6,884 bases of DNA, taken from the NCBI GenBank assembly GCA_024638525.1, contig JAHEKB010000127.1, positions 1 to 6,884 on the forward strand, read 5' to 3'. The position numbers and the translations under genes are program-made. The notes beneath the pieces were generated by a model. That model was not told the origin of the DNA and made no database searches. It saw only the letters and a program-made list of their open reading frames with translations. Within the stretch, counting starts at the first letter, position 1; every line of letters begins with the position of its first letter. Below are positions 1 through 6,691 of the stretch, one piece after another. The stretch is from Bacteroidota bacterium (GTDB lineage Bacteria; Bacteroidota; Bacteroidia; NS11-12g; UBA9320).

Positions 1-1139
1 ATGGAGTATTTTTCCTCGATTAGTTGTCGGGCAGCTGCTGTGATCTTTTTAGCGCGCTCGGGATTTGCTTTTAGTGATGCGATACAGTTTATCCAATCTT
101 TTGCGGTCTCGGCTATGCAGAGGTGGATGCCATCTTGATAAGCTATACCCTGCGCTCCAACTTTTGTGCTGATCACTAGTTTTCCTGCGGACATTGCCTC
201 TAAGATTTTCAAGCGTATGCCGCTACCAGATAGAAGTGGGACAATACAAACATCCAGTGATTCAATAAAGACATATGCATCAGCTACCTCCGGGTAAACG
301 GTGACAATGTCATTGTCAAAGGATGAAGCTTGTATCCCTTTACCTGCAAGATGAAAGCTCAAACTCTGATCTGATTCTTTTAGACTAGGCCAGATCTCTG
401 AGAGAAAGTGGCTGACGGCTTCTCGATTCGCATGCCATTCCAGAGAACCGATATGGTAAAGCTTTTCGACGGATGAGCTGGGGCTGAACATCCATTTGTC
501 CGTATCAATTCCCGCGGGAATCACCATTCCATTCAGATTGGGCTCCAGGGCTTTGAATTTCTTGAGATCATCTGGGCTAACTGCCACAACACAATCTACC
601 TTTTGCAAGAGTTCTCGTTCATAATTCTTGAGCCTATTAGCCAGCAGTTTGAGGTACTGAGCCTTAATGGGATTCCGCTCATTCTGAGCCAGTCTTGCCC
701 AAATCTCAAATTCCGCATTATGCATTCTCAAAGAAATGATACCGCGGTGATAGCTTCTGACCAAATCGACATATGGGCCTACATAGCTACCTTCCAATTG
801 GATGAGATCGAATTGCTCTTTTTGCAGTAACTGTTTGAGTTCATCCCTAAAACTTTCATTGTTGAATCGCTGAATGTTGTAGGAATCTTTGCTGAACAAA
901 TTCTTGAGAGCCTCATCCCACTTGATATCGGTATCAATGGGATGAATTAAGCAGCTGGCGTATTTCGACAATTCCCTTTGCGCTTCTGCTATGGGAGTGG
1001 CGTGTTTTAAACCATCCAAACAATACAGATACACTTCATGCCCCTGTTCTGAAAAGGCCTTGGTAAAATTATATATCCCTATGGTGCCTCCTTCATTCAG
1101 TGGCCAAGGCACCCTGTTTGAAAGTTGTAGAATTTTCAT
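1..1139 (-). CDS. GT4-type (group 1) glycosyltransferase, 3' end cut by window edge
   Basis: The reading frame begins with ATG at 1139 and stays open to the left edge, giving 379 visible residues. It is a GT-B-fold glycosyltransferase, expected to move a sugar from a nucleotide-sugar donor to a glycan or lipid acceptor at the cytoplasmic side of the inner membrane. The N-terminus (MKILQLSNRVPWPLNEGG) has the glycine-rich acceptor-side loop. RMHNAEFEIW lies at about 138-147 and VVAVSPDDL at 184-192. IPAGID (207-212) opens the donor-binding half. The donor-site signature SGSGIRLKILEAMSAGK spans about 304-320, with the conserved Glu at 314. The first Glu of the EX7E motif is replaced by Ser306, which I recall as common in GSGIR-type members. 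The last visible residues (RQLIEEKYS) resemble the usual C-terminal helix, so only a few tens of residues are probably missing. Its start overlaps the permease stop by 4 bases, which suggests translational coupling. Donor and acceptor cannot be read from sequence; a role in surface polysaccharide or lipopolysaccharide synthesis is inferred from family and neighbour. Confidence 0.93.
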   Translation of the reverse strand, partial: MKILQLSNRVPWPLNEGGTIGIYNFTKAFSEQGHEVYLYCLDGLKHATPIAEAQRELSKYASCLIHPIDTDIKWDEALKNLFSKDSYNIQRFNNESFRDELKQLLQKEQFDLIQLEGSYVGPYVDLVRSYHRGIISLRMHNAEFEIWARLAQNERNPIKAQYLKLLANRLKNYERELLQKVDCVVAVSPDDLKKFKALEPNLNGMVIPAGIDTDKWMFSPSSSVEKLYHIGSLEWHANREAVSHFLSEIWPSLKESDQSLSFHLAGKGIQASSFDNDIVTVYPEVADAYVFIESLDVCIVPLLSGSGIRLKILEAMSAGKLVISTKVGAQGIAYQDGIHLCIAETAKDWINCIASLKANPERAKKITAAARQLIEEKYS

Positions 1140-2638
1140 TTACGTCTAAATACTCTAATGATTCGCTGGTAAAAATCTGCGTCGAATAGCCTTGAATCGG
1201 TACTGGCCTTATAGGTGAGAAAAATGGCCAGAGGAAAGAGTATGATTGTACTCAACCACATGCCAGTGAATGGATCTAATTGTCCTTGCTTAACCAATTT
1301 TTCTCCAAAGACATTGATGATATAATACAGGATAAACAAGAGGATTGAAATGACCAATGGCAAACCAAACCCTCCTTTTCTTATGATGGCTCCCAAGGGG
1401 GCACCAACAAAGAATAATAAAATACAAGAAACCGCTAAAGTGTATTTCTTGTGCCACTCAGCCTGATACTTAGCGCGCAATTCATAGTGGTCTTTAGAGT
1501 CATCAATGTTATTTCTTGAGATTCGGCGCATGTTCTGAATGTTGTGTAAACTCTTGTCAATGAGCTGTTCTCTGCTTAAGGTCTTAGTATGCAGACTTCG
1601 AGGGCTAGGGCTTGACCCGGTGAGCACTGTCCCGGCAATAAGCGAATCATTTCTAAATCTTCGTTCTTTTTTCGCGGTCAATTGCAGCAAGTATTCCAGA
1701 CGGGCTTCCACATCATCAGATTCTACCAATAGACTGTCATTGGGTATGCTGAAATAGGGTTCAAGATATCTACTCAAGTTGGAGCCCTTCTTCAGAATCA
1801 CTGCGCTCAATGAATCCACCTTCCGATTCAGCTCTGAAACATTCAACATGCGATGATCTTCCTTGAACAATTCTTTCTTGGTTCTGCTGAACTGGAGCTC
1901 GGTGAGATCTATGGCCATTTCGTAGCTTTTAAATTCCATGGTGTTATGCGGCTTTCTTTCCTTGTAGTTCTTGTCATCCACCAACTCTTGATATCTGACT
2001 CCATTATAGAGGTTCAGCATCATAAATCGCTCATCGGGAGTGAACCACATTTTTCCATGCTCAGCTATGAGAATGTTGTTGTTTCCTTTCTTTCTCGACT
2101 CATCTACGTATATGATAATGTCTTCTATGGTCTTTCCGTCGTCGTGCTTCTTACCCACTTTTATTGCATAACCTTGAATATCTTTATAAAAGACGTTTTC
2201 CGCAATGTTAAATGAAGGCTTCTTATTGGTTACGTCGTAAAGCAAGGCGCCCCAACTCAAATTGGCTTTTGGAATAAAGTAGTTTGCGGTATAGAAAGCT
2301 GTAAATGCCAAGAAAATGCTAAATACAAACATGGGTAGCATAGAGCGCAGAAGAGAAACCCCTGCGGACTTAATAGCCACCAGCTCATATCGTTCGCCCA
2401 AATTGCCAAAGGTCATTATGGATGATAGGAGAATCGCCAATGGCAAAGCCAGTGGAATCAGGTGGATAGCAAAATAAAAAATGAACTCAAAGATGACCGA
2501 GAATCCCAAACCCTTGCCAACCAAATCCTCCAGATACTTCCAGAGCGTTTGCATTAAAAAAAGAAATAATGAAATGAAGAAGGTTCCGATAAACGGACCT
2601 ATGAAGGATTTAAGAAAGAGTAAATGGAGCTTCTTCAA
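1136..2638 (-). CDS. LptF/LptG (YjgP/YjgQ) family permease
   Basis: This is an inner-membrane protein of the YjgP/YjgQ family. In proteobacteria LptF and LptG form, with the LptB ATPase, the transporter that extracts lipopolysaccharide and passes it to the periplasmic bridge. The 500-residue product has the family's 3+3 layout: membrane segments at about 12-34, 46-78 and 98-122, a periplasmic beta-rich domain at about 140-260, and segments at about 401-418, 423-443 and 460-476. The block VGAPLGAIIRKGGFGLP (411-427) is characteristic. Between the beta domain and the fourth membrane segment lies a hydrophilic stretch of about 130 residues that the 366-residue E. coli LptF lacks; long members like this occur in Bacteroidota. 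No ATG is available in frame. I chose TTG at 2638 because it gives MKKLHLLFLKSFIGPF, the expected N-terminus, and has AGGA five bases upstream. TTG at 2650 is the alternative and adds four residues. It follows valS by 64 bases with no terminator. I cannot say whether it is LptF, LptG or a paralogue. Confidence 0.92.
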   Translation of the reverse strand: MKKLHLLFLKSFIGPFIGTFFISLFLFLMQTLWKYLEDLVGKGLGFSVIFEFIFYFAIHLIPLALPLAILLSSIMTFGNLGERYELVAIKSAGVSLLRSMLPMFVFSIFLAFTAFYTANYFIPKANLSWGALLYDVTNKKPSFNIAENVFYKDIQGYAIKVGKKHDDGKTIEDIIIYVDESRKKGNNNILIAEHGKMWFTPDERFMMLNLYNGVRYQELVDDKNYKERKPHNTMEFKSYEMAIDLTELQFSRTKKELFKEDHRMLNVSELNRKVDSLSAVILKKGSNLSRYLEPYFSIPNDSLLVESDDVEARLEYLLQLTAKKERRFRNDSLIAGTVLTGSSPSPRSLHTKTLSREQLIDKSLHNIQNMRRISRNNIDDSKDHYELRAKYQAEWHKKYTLAVSCILLFFVGAPLGAIIRKGGFGLPLVISILLFILYYIINVFGEKLVKQGQLDPFTGMWLSTIILFPLAIFLTYKASTDSRLFDADFYQRIIRVFRRK

Positions 2639-2643
2639 TTCTG

Positions 2644-2648
2644 TCCTC
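2644..2648 (-). promoter_or_regulatory. Shine-Dalgarno-like GAGGA that decides the permease start
   Basis: On the minus strand GAGGA is followed by the five-base spacer CAGAA and then TTG at 2638. That spacing is right for ribosome binding. It favours the 2638 TTG over the 2650 TTG, which overlaps the motif itself and has no purine-rich sequence before it. Bacteroidota often initiate without such a motif, so this is supporting evidence only. Confidence 0.45.
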
Positions 2649-2702
2649 AAAAATAGCAGCTCAATCCACTTGGCTGAATTTTTTCGCCAAAAGGCAGTAA
2701 TC

Positions 2703-5246
2703 TTAGTTCAATTGAGCCTTTAAAGAAGAGATTTTAGCTTCTGTGTCGGCCTGTTTTTGTCTTTCTTTTTCCACTACGGCTGGAGCTGCATTTTGAACAA
2801 ATTTCTCGTTTTGTAGTTTCCTCTGAATTCCTTGTAAAAACCCTTCTAATCGCTGGATTTCCATGGCAATCTTATCTGTATCTATTTCTTGAGCTACGTC
2901 TCCAAAATCCAAATATATTTCGTCTGTTCCTATCAAACTCTTCAGGCCGCTTCTAGACTCTGTGCTTATGCTTTTTACATTGGCCAGTTTTTGCAAAATA
3001 GGTGTAGTGTGTTTGTATTTGTCTGGATTATCGGAATGAATGGCGATATCTACAGCTTCTTTTGGGCTCAACTGAAGCTCATTGCGCTTGGCGCGAATCT
3101 CAGTGATCAGTTCAAAAACAGAAGGTGCAATGCCTTGATCTCCTTCAATGAGGCGAGGCCATGGTGTTTGATTGATGAAAATTCCGTTCCGGTCTTCAAG
3201 TTCTTGCCACAAATGCTCAGTGATAAAGGGCATATATGGATGCAACATTCTAAGGATACGATCAAAATTAGATTTGATACTGCTTAGATCGTCAGATGGA
3301 ATGGGTTGCCCAAATTCGGGCTTCAACATTTCCAAATACCAGGATGAAAAGTCATCGCGGGTAAGCTTGTAGAGCGACATTAAAGCATCTGAAATTCTAA
3401 ATTCTTTGAAATACTGATCTACTTCTTGCAAGACTTTTGCCATTCGGCTTTCCATCCATAAATGAATATCATCCGCTTGGTCTTTGTAAAATGCAGTTCT
3501 TTCACTGACAACTTCCCAACCCTGTATAAGCCTAAATGCATTCCAGATTTTGTTGCAGAAATTCCTGCCTTGCTCACAAAGTGCTTCATCAAACAATAGG
3601 TCGTTGCCAGCTGGTGCACTGAGCATTAGCCCCATTCTTACACCATCTGTTCCAAATTTGTCCATCAGGGCAATTCCGGTAAAATAAACGCGTTCAAATG
3701 GCTTCTCATCTTTAAATCCATAGCCTGCCATAATCATGCGCGCAACCCAGAAAAAGATGATGTCTGGTGCAGTGACCAGATCTGCCGTTGGATAGTAATA
3801 ATCCAATTCTTCGTGCCCTTCTTTTTCGAATCCATCAAAGACTGAAATGGGCCACAACCAACTGCTGAACCAGGTATCCAAAACGTCTTCATCTTGCCTC
3901 AGATCTTCAAGTGTCAAAGCCGGCTCCTTGATTTGTGCTTCTTTAAGTGCTTCTTCCGCCGACAGAGCAATAATGGTTTGACCGTTAGGGCTGTAATAGG
4001 CGGGAATGCGTTGACCCCACCACAGCTGCCTTGATATACACCAATCTTTGATGTTCTCCAACCAATGCCTATAGGTGTTTTTGAATTTGGATGGATAGAA
4101 TTCTATTTCGTTGTCCAAAACGGAACTGAGCACCTGAGGGTGGTCTTTGAGGAATTTCTGCATATCCACGAACCACTGTGTTGAAAGCTTAGGCTCGATA
4201 GGAGCCAAGGTTCTTTCACTCAAGCCTATTTTATTCTGTATGCTTTCGGTCTTAACCAATTGGCCATTGGCCTCTAAGGCTTTGATTACTTCTTTCCTCG
4301 CCTCGAATCTGTCCATACCGATGAACATTTTGGCATTTGAATTCAGTTTGGCATCCTGATCAAAAATATCAATGACCTCCAGTTTATGCTTCTGCCCAAG
4401 TTCGTAGTCGTTCACATCGTGTGCAGGAGTGAGCTTTAAAGCACCAGTCCCAAACTCAAGATCAACATACTCATCTGCAATAATGGGAATTTCGCGATCT
4501 ACCAAGGGTACTAAACATGTCTCACCAATATAGTCTGCAAACCGCTCATCATTTGGATGAACACATACTGCCGTATCTCCCAAAAGGGTTTCCGGTCTGG
4601 TCGTTGCAATTTGTATGAACTTATCGCTGTCTTTGAGCTGATAGTTGATGTAGTACAGTTCTGCTTGTTGTTCTTTATAGTGAACTTCTTCATCACTGAG
4701 GGCCGTTTTACCTATGGGGTCCCAGTTAACCATTCGAGTGCCTCGGTAGATATAGCCATCCTCATGAAGTTTAACAAATGATTGAAGTACCGCCTTGGTC
4801 AATTTGGGTTCCATGGTAAAGCGCGTGCGGTTCCAGTCGCAACTACAGCCGAGTTTCTTCAATTGTTCGAGAATGATTCCACCGTACTTCTCTTTCCATT
4901 CAAATGCGTGCTCGAGAAATTTATCGCGGCCTACGTCTTCCTTGCTCAGACCTTTTTCCTTAAGTAAATTCACAACCTTGGCCTCAGTAGCAATGGATGC
5001 GTGATCCATCCCAGGAACCCAACAAGCGTTGAATCCCATCATTCGCGCTCTGCGAACTAAAATATCCTGAATGGTATTATTGAGCATATGACCCATGTGT
5101 AGAATACCGGTTACATTGGGTGGAGGTATTACCACAGTATAGGCAGGCCTGTCATCTGGTTTAGAAGAAAACAGATCATTTTTTATCCATTGAGCATACC
5201 ACTGCTGCTCAATTCCACTCGGGTCGTATTTGCTTGAGAGTTCCAT
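2703..5246 (-). CDS. valS: Valyl-tRNA synthetase lacking the KMSKS loop
   Basis: This class I synthetase (847 residues) activates valine with ATP and loads it on tRNA-Val in the cytoplasm. Visible in order: the HIGH motif as HMGH (50-53, within PPPNVTGILHMGHML); WVPGMDHASIATE (66-78); the editing domain with TTRPETLLGDTAV (215-227) and LTPAHDVNDYELG (272-284); DWCISRQLWWGQRIPAYY (401-418); DVLDTWFSSWLWP (454-466); and APDIIFFWVARMI (493-505). An anticodon-binding domain follows (about 590-740), then a C-terminal coiled coil (about 785-847). The oddity is at 521-535. Family members read YFTGI, then about 20 residues with the KMSKS signature, then a segment like DKFGADGVR. Here YFTGI (521-525) runs straight into ALMDKFGTDGVR, so the ATP-binding KMSKS loop is absent, with no frame change or stop. 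The length is correspondingly short of the 870-880 I expect for the phylum. ATG at 5246 gives the standard start MELSSKYDPS. Identity is certain; normal activity is doubtful unless the gap is a sequence error. Confidence 0.96.
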   Translation of the reverse strand: MELSSKYDPSGIEQQWYAQWIKNDLFSSKPDDRPAYTVVIPPPNVTGILHMGHMLNNTIQDILVRRARMMGFNACWVPGMDHASIATEAKVVNLLKEKGLSKEDVGRDKFLEHAFEWKEKYGGIILEQLKKLGCSCDWNRTRFTMEPKLTKAVLQSFVKLHEDGYIYRGTRMVNWDPIGKTALSDEEVHYKEQQAELYYINYQLKDSDKFIQIATTRPETLLGDTAVCVHPNDERFADYIGETCLVPLVDREIPIIADEYVDLEFGTGALKLTPAHDVNDYELGQKHKLEVIDIFDQDAKLNSNAKMFIGMDRFEARKEVIKALEANGQLVKTESIQNKIGLSERTLAPIEPKLSTQWFVDMQKFLKDHPQVLSSVLDNEIEFYPSKFKNTYRHWLENIKDWCISRQLWWGQRIPAYYSPNGQTIIALSAEEALKEAQIKEPALTLEDLRQDEDVLDTWFSSWLWPISVFDGFEKEGHEELDYYYPTADLVTAPDIIFFWVARMIMAGYGFKDEKPFERVYFTGIALMDKFGTDGVRMGLMLSAPAGNDLLFDEALCEQGRNFCNKIWNAFRLIQGWEVVSERTAFYKDQADDIHLWMESRMAKVLQEVDQYFKEFRISDALMSLYKLTRDDFSSWYLEMLKPEFGQPIPSDDLSSIKSNFDRILRMLHPYMPFITEHLWQELEDRNGIFINQTPWPRLIEGDQGIAPSVFELITEIRAKRNELQLSPKEAVDIAIHSDNPDKYKHTTPILQKLANVKSISTESRSGLKSLIGTDEIYLDFGDVAQEIDTDKIAMEIQRLEGFLQGIQRKLQNEKFVQNAAPAVVEKERQKQADTEAKISSLKAQLN

Positions 5247-5257
5247 TAATGGCTTAA

Positions 5258-5288
5258 CAAAAATTTACTTTATATCTAATTATGCAAA
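5258..5288 (-). promoter_or_regulatory. Possible valS promoter (Bacteroidota type)
   Basis: On the minus strand TTTG at 5288-5285, within the rplS terminator tail, is followed after 17 bases by TAAATTTTTG (5267-5258). This is close to, but not an exact, TAnnTTTG -7 element. A promoter is expected here because rplS ends in a strong terminator just upstream. If real, the valS leader would be only a few bases to about 10 bases long. Weak evidence in very AT-rich DNA. Confidence 0.35.
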
Positions 5289-5318
5289 AAAAAAGCCCAG
5301 ACGTTTTGGCCTGGGCTT
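5286..5318 (-). terminator. Rho-independent terminator of rplS
   Basis: Read on the minus strand, AAGCCCAG (5318-5311) and CTGGGCTT (5300-5293) form a perfect 8-bp stem around a 10-base loop. The T run extends to 5286, nine Ts in all, the first two also forming the 3' end of the stem. It lies 18 bases after the rplS stop codon. The plus strand has no comparable T run after the hairpin, so it acts on the minus strand only and separates rplS from valS transcription. Confidence 0.9.
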
Positions 5319-5336
5319 CTATGAACTTTGGTAAGC

Positions 5337-5678
5337 TTATCTTTTTTCTTTAATTCTAGCACTCTTACCTGTACGTTCTCTTAGGTAGAAGACCCTGGCT
5401 CTTCTCACTTTTCCTCGTCTATTGACGACTACTTTGTCAATGTTAGGTGAGTTAAGTGGAAATATACGCTCCACACCAACTCCACTAGACATTTTACGTA
5501 CAGTAAAGGTCTCATCCAAGCCGCTATTGCGTCTTTGCAAGACAGTTCCTTGGAAAACCTGGATACGCTCCTTGTTTCCTTCCTTGATCTTGTAATGAAC
5601 AGATACATTGTCTCCACTTCCAAATTCTGGGAGATCTGTTCTAACTTGAGATGCTTCTATGTGCTTGACTAAATCCAT
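5337..5678 (-). CDS. rplS: 50S ribosomal protein L19
   Basis: Small basic protein of the large ribosomal subunit, located at the 30S-50S interface. The product is 113 residues, close to the 115 of E. coli L19, and appears complete. Family blocks are clear: [16 protein letters not shown] (19-34), [16 protein letters not shown] (38-53), [20 protein letters not shown] (56-75) and the basic C-terminus [19 protein letters not shown] (88-106). ATG at 5678 gives the normal N-terminus [11 protein letters not shown]. It is flanked by terminators on both sides and has its own promoter-like element, so it is probably transcribed alone rather than with rpsP, rimM and trmD as in proteobacteria. Confidence 0.98.
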   Translation of the reverse strand: MDLVKHIEASQVRTDLPEFGSGDNVSVHYKIKEGNKERIQVFQGTVLQRRNSGLDETFTVRKMSSGVGVERIFPLNSPNIDKVVVNRRGKVRRARVFYLRERTGKSARIKEKR

Positions 5679-5695
5679 TTTCTTAAAAGTGGCTG

Positions 5696-5703
5696 CAAAT
5701 GTA
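5696..5703 (-). promoter_or_regulatory. rplS promoter, -7 element TACATTTG
   Basis: TACATTTG on the minus strand matches the Bacteroidota -7 consensus TAnnTTTG exactly and continues as TACATTTGCAGCC. The rplU promoter on the other strand carries the same TTTGCAGCC. A TTG that could serve as the -33 element lies 24 bases further upstream, slightly longer than the usual spacing. The element ends 17 bases before the ATG at 5678, so the 5' leader would be about 10-15 bases. Confidence 0.65.
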
Positions 5704-5750
5704 ATTAAAACATAGATGAGAAATTAACAATTCCCTAAAAAATGTTTGAC

Positions 5751-5776
5751 AAAAAAGACAGCCTTCAGCACGTCTT
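5751..5776 (-). terminator. Probable terminator of the barrel-protein gene
   Basis: On the minus strand AAGAC (5776-5772) and GTCTT (5759-5755) pair around a 12-base interior that can itself form a few weak pairs. The T run extends to 5751, six Ts in all, the first two within the stem. The stem begins inside the TAA stop codon (5777-5775) of the upstream gene. The stem is short, so this is less certain than the rplS terminator, but its place between two genes with separate roles fits. Confidence 0.55.
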
Positions 5777-6548
5777 ATTCGGAGCTTGAACCCAAGGTGT
5801 AAGCTAAGTATATTTCTATCCGTGGTGTCCAGTTAAAAACGCTGCTCCATGGTATGTCTTGATCAATGAATTCATCCGGTGGAGGAGGAGTTTCAAATAC
5901 CGAACCATTCCAGTTATAGACCAGCGATTCATTGGCTGTGGTGTTTTTAGAAAAACTCGCACTTACGCTCGCTTCGCCAAAGACGCTGAATCCCTTTGCT
6001 ATTTCGCGAGACATTCCAAATAGTAAACTTGGACTAATGTTCGTGCTCGTTCCCTCATAACTGTATCTTCTCACTTGAGAAATAGTATACATCTGAGGTG
6101 CTGTTGCATAGGCGCTATGGCTATTACCGACGTAGTTATATGTTGTTTGAGAGTACAAAACATCAATTCCACTATAACAATAGGTCTTAGTGTTCAGGTG
6201 CTTTCTGTATTCAAAGCCGGGTCTTAGTCCAAAATTTGAATAGGTGTTTGATGTACCGCTTTTGTCAATTTCAGATGGCCATTGATTCAAATTGTCATAG
6301 TAGTTGTCTGGGTAGAAATTCTGTATACCTTCGGAATGATTCCTTGAACCGCTAATGGCAAAACGAACAGCTGCTCTGTCTGCGATTTGATATTTGAACA
6401 GCAATTCAGGACTGGTAGTACCGCTAAAAATAGATCTCAGATTCAAACCTGATGTGAGTTGGGCTTGCGCATTAATGCCGAACAATAAGAACATAGCAAT
6501 AAGACCGGGAGCTATGCTAAGTCTAATTGAGGTTTTTGAATTTTTCAT
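5775..6548 (-). CDS. Secreted, probable outer-membrane beta-barrel protein, function unknown
   Basis: I do not recognise a specific family. The product is 257 residues. Residues 1-29 look like a type I signal peptide: Lys2, Lys5 and Arg9, a hydrophobic core at about 12-26, and the cleavage site AQA before Gln30. The mature part is rich in Ser, Thr, Tyr, Asn and Gly. It shows alternating strands such as SPELLFKYQIADRAAVRFAISGS (46-68, split here: SPELLFKYQI, then ADRAAVRFAISGS), NFGLRPGFEYRK, TYCYSGIDVLYSQTTYNY, SPSLLFGMSREIAKGFSVFGEAS and the terminal RIEIYLAYTLG. This pattern suits a small outer-membrane barrel of Bacteroidota. A PPPP run at 211-214 probably sits in a loop. I chose ATG at 6548 because it puts a basic n-region before the hydrophobic core; an upstream in-frame TTG at 6569 would add seven residues and is less likely. 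It is divergent from rplU and followed by a probable terminator. A secreted non-barrel beta protein is the alternative. Confidence 0.75.
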   Translation of the reverse strand: MKNSKTSIRLSIAPGLIAMFLLFGINAQAQLTSGLNLRSIFSGTTSPELLFKYQIADRAAVRFAISGSRNHSEGIQNFYPDNYYDNLNQWPSEIDKSGTSNTYSNFGLRPGFEYRKHLNTKTYCYSGIDVLYSQTTYNYVGNSHSAYATAPQMYTISQVRRYSYEGTSTNISPSLLFGMSREIAKGFSVFGEASVSASFSKNTTANESLVYNWNGSVFETPPPPDEFIDQDIPWSSVFNWTPRIEIYLAYTLGSSSE

Positions 6549-6596
6549 AATGTCGATTAATGCGTGCAAGTTAAGCTAAGGCTGCGTCATGAAAAT

Positions 6597-6607
6597 GTGA
6601 AATTCAC
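6597..6607. repeat. 11-base palindrome between divergent genes
   Basis: GTGAAATTCAC is a perfect inverted repeat with a one-base centre. It lies about 50 bases upstream of the barrel-protein ATG and about 60 bases before the rplU -7 element. It could be an operator half-site pair, but 5-bp arms arise readily by chance, and no second copy exists here. Confidence 0.2.
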
Positions 6608-6666
6608 CACTGGCTTTTATTCTGAACAAATGGTGTGAATAGGGGTGTATAATTCCAAAATATTTA

Positions 6667-6674
6667 TACTTTTG
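6667..6674 (+). promoter_or_regulatory. rplU promoter, -7 element TACTTTTG
   Basis: TACTTTTG matches the Bacteroidota TAnnTTTG element exactly and is followed by CAGCCC, giving the same TTTGCAGCC as in front of rplS. No good -33 TTTG or TTG is seen at the usual distance. The element ends 17 bases before the rplU ATG, so the leader would be very short and leaves little room for structured autoregulation. Confidence 0.7.
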
Positions 6675-6691
6675 CAGCCCAAAATTTAACA

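Noticed and set aside
603..2723. Several plus-strand open frames of 70-120 codons opposite the glycosyltransferase and permease genes (for example at 603, 1539, 1853 and 2481)
   Set aside because: They lie antisense to genes with strong family similarity, have no recognisable products or ribosome-binding context, and fit chance open frames.
3669..3674. A frameshift, intron or intein as explanation for the missing KMSKS segment in valS
   Set aside because: The frame continues without a shift and conserved residues resume immediately. Sequence is absent rather than inserted, and I saw no direct repeat flanking the junction to suggest a simple slippage deletion.
2889..5004. Open frames of 60-130 codons antisense to, or in another frame of, valS (including minus-strand frames at 3619-3419 and 4696-4511)
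   Set aside because: The valS frame is intact and conserved across this whole stretch; the alternatives are low-complexity shadows of it.
5429..5623. A 64-codon minus-strand frame inside rplS
   Set aside because: It is an alternative frame of L19, whose own frame is unambiguous over the full length.
6549..6569. Start of the barrel-protein gene at TTG 6569
   Set aside because: It would add seven residues before a normal signal peptide; ATG at 6548 gives a basic n-region directly before the hydrophobic core.
6597..6607. GTGAAATTCAC read as a CRP-type TGTGA-N6-TCACA site
   Set aside because: The half-sites are only three bases apart or overlapping instead of six, so it does not fit CRP binding.
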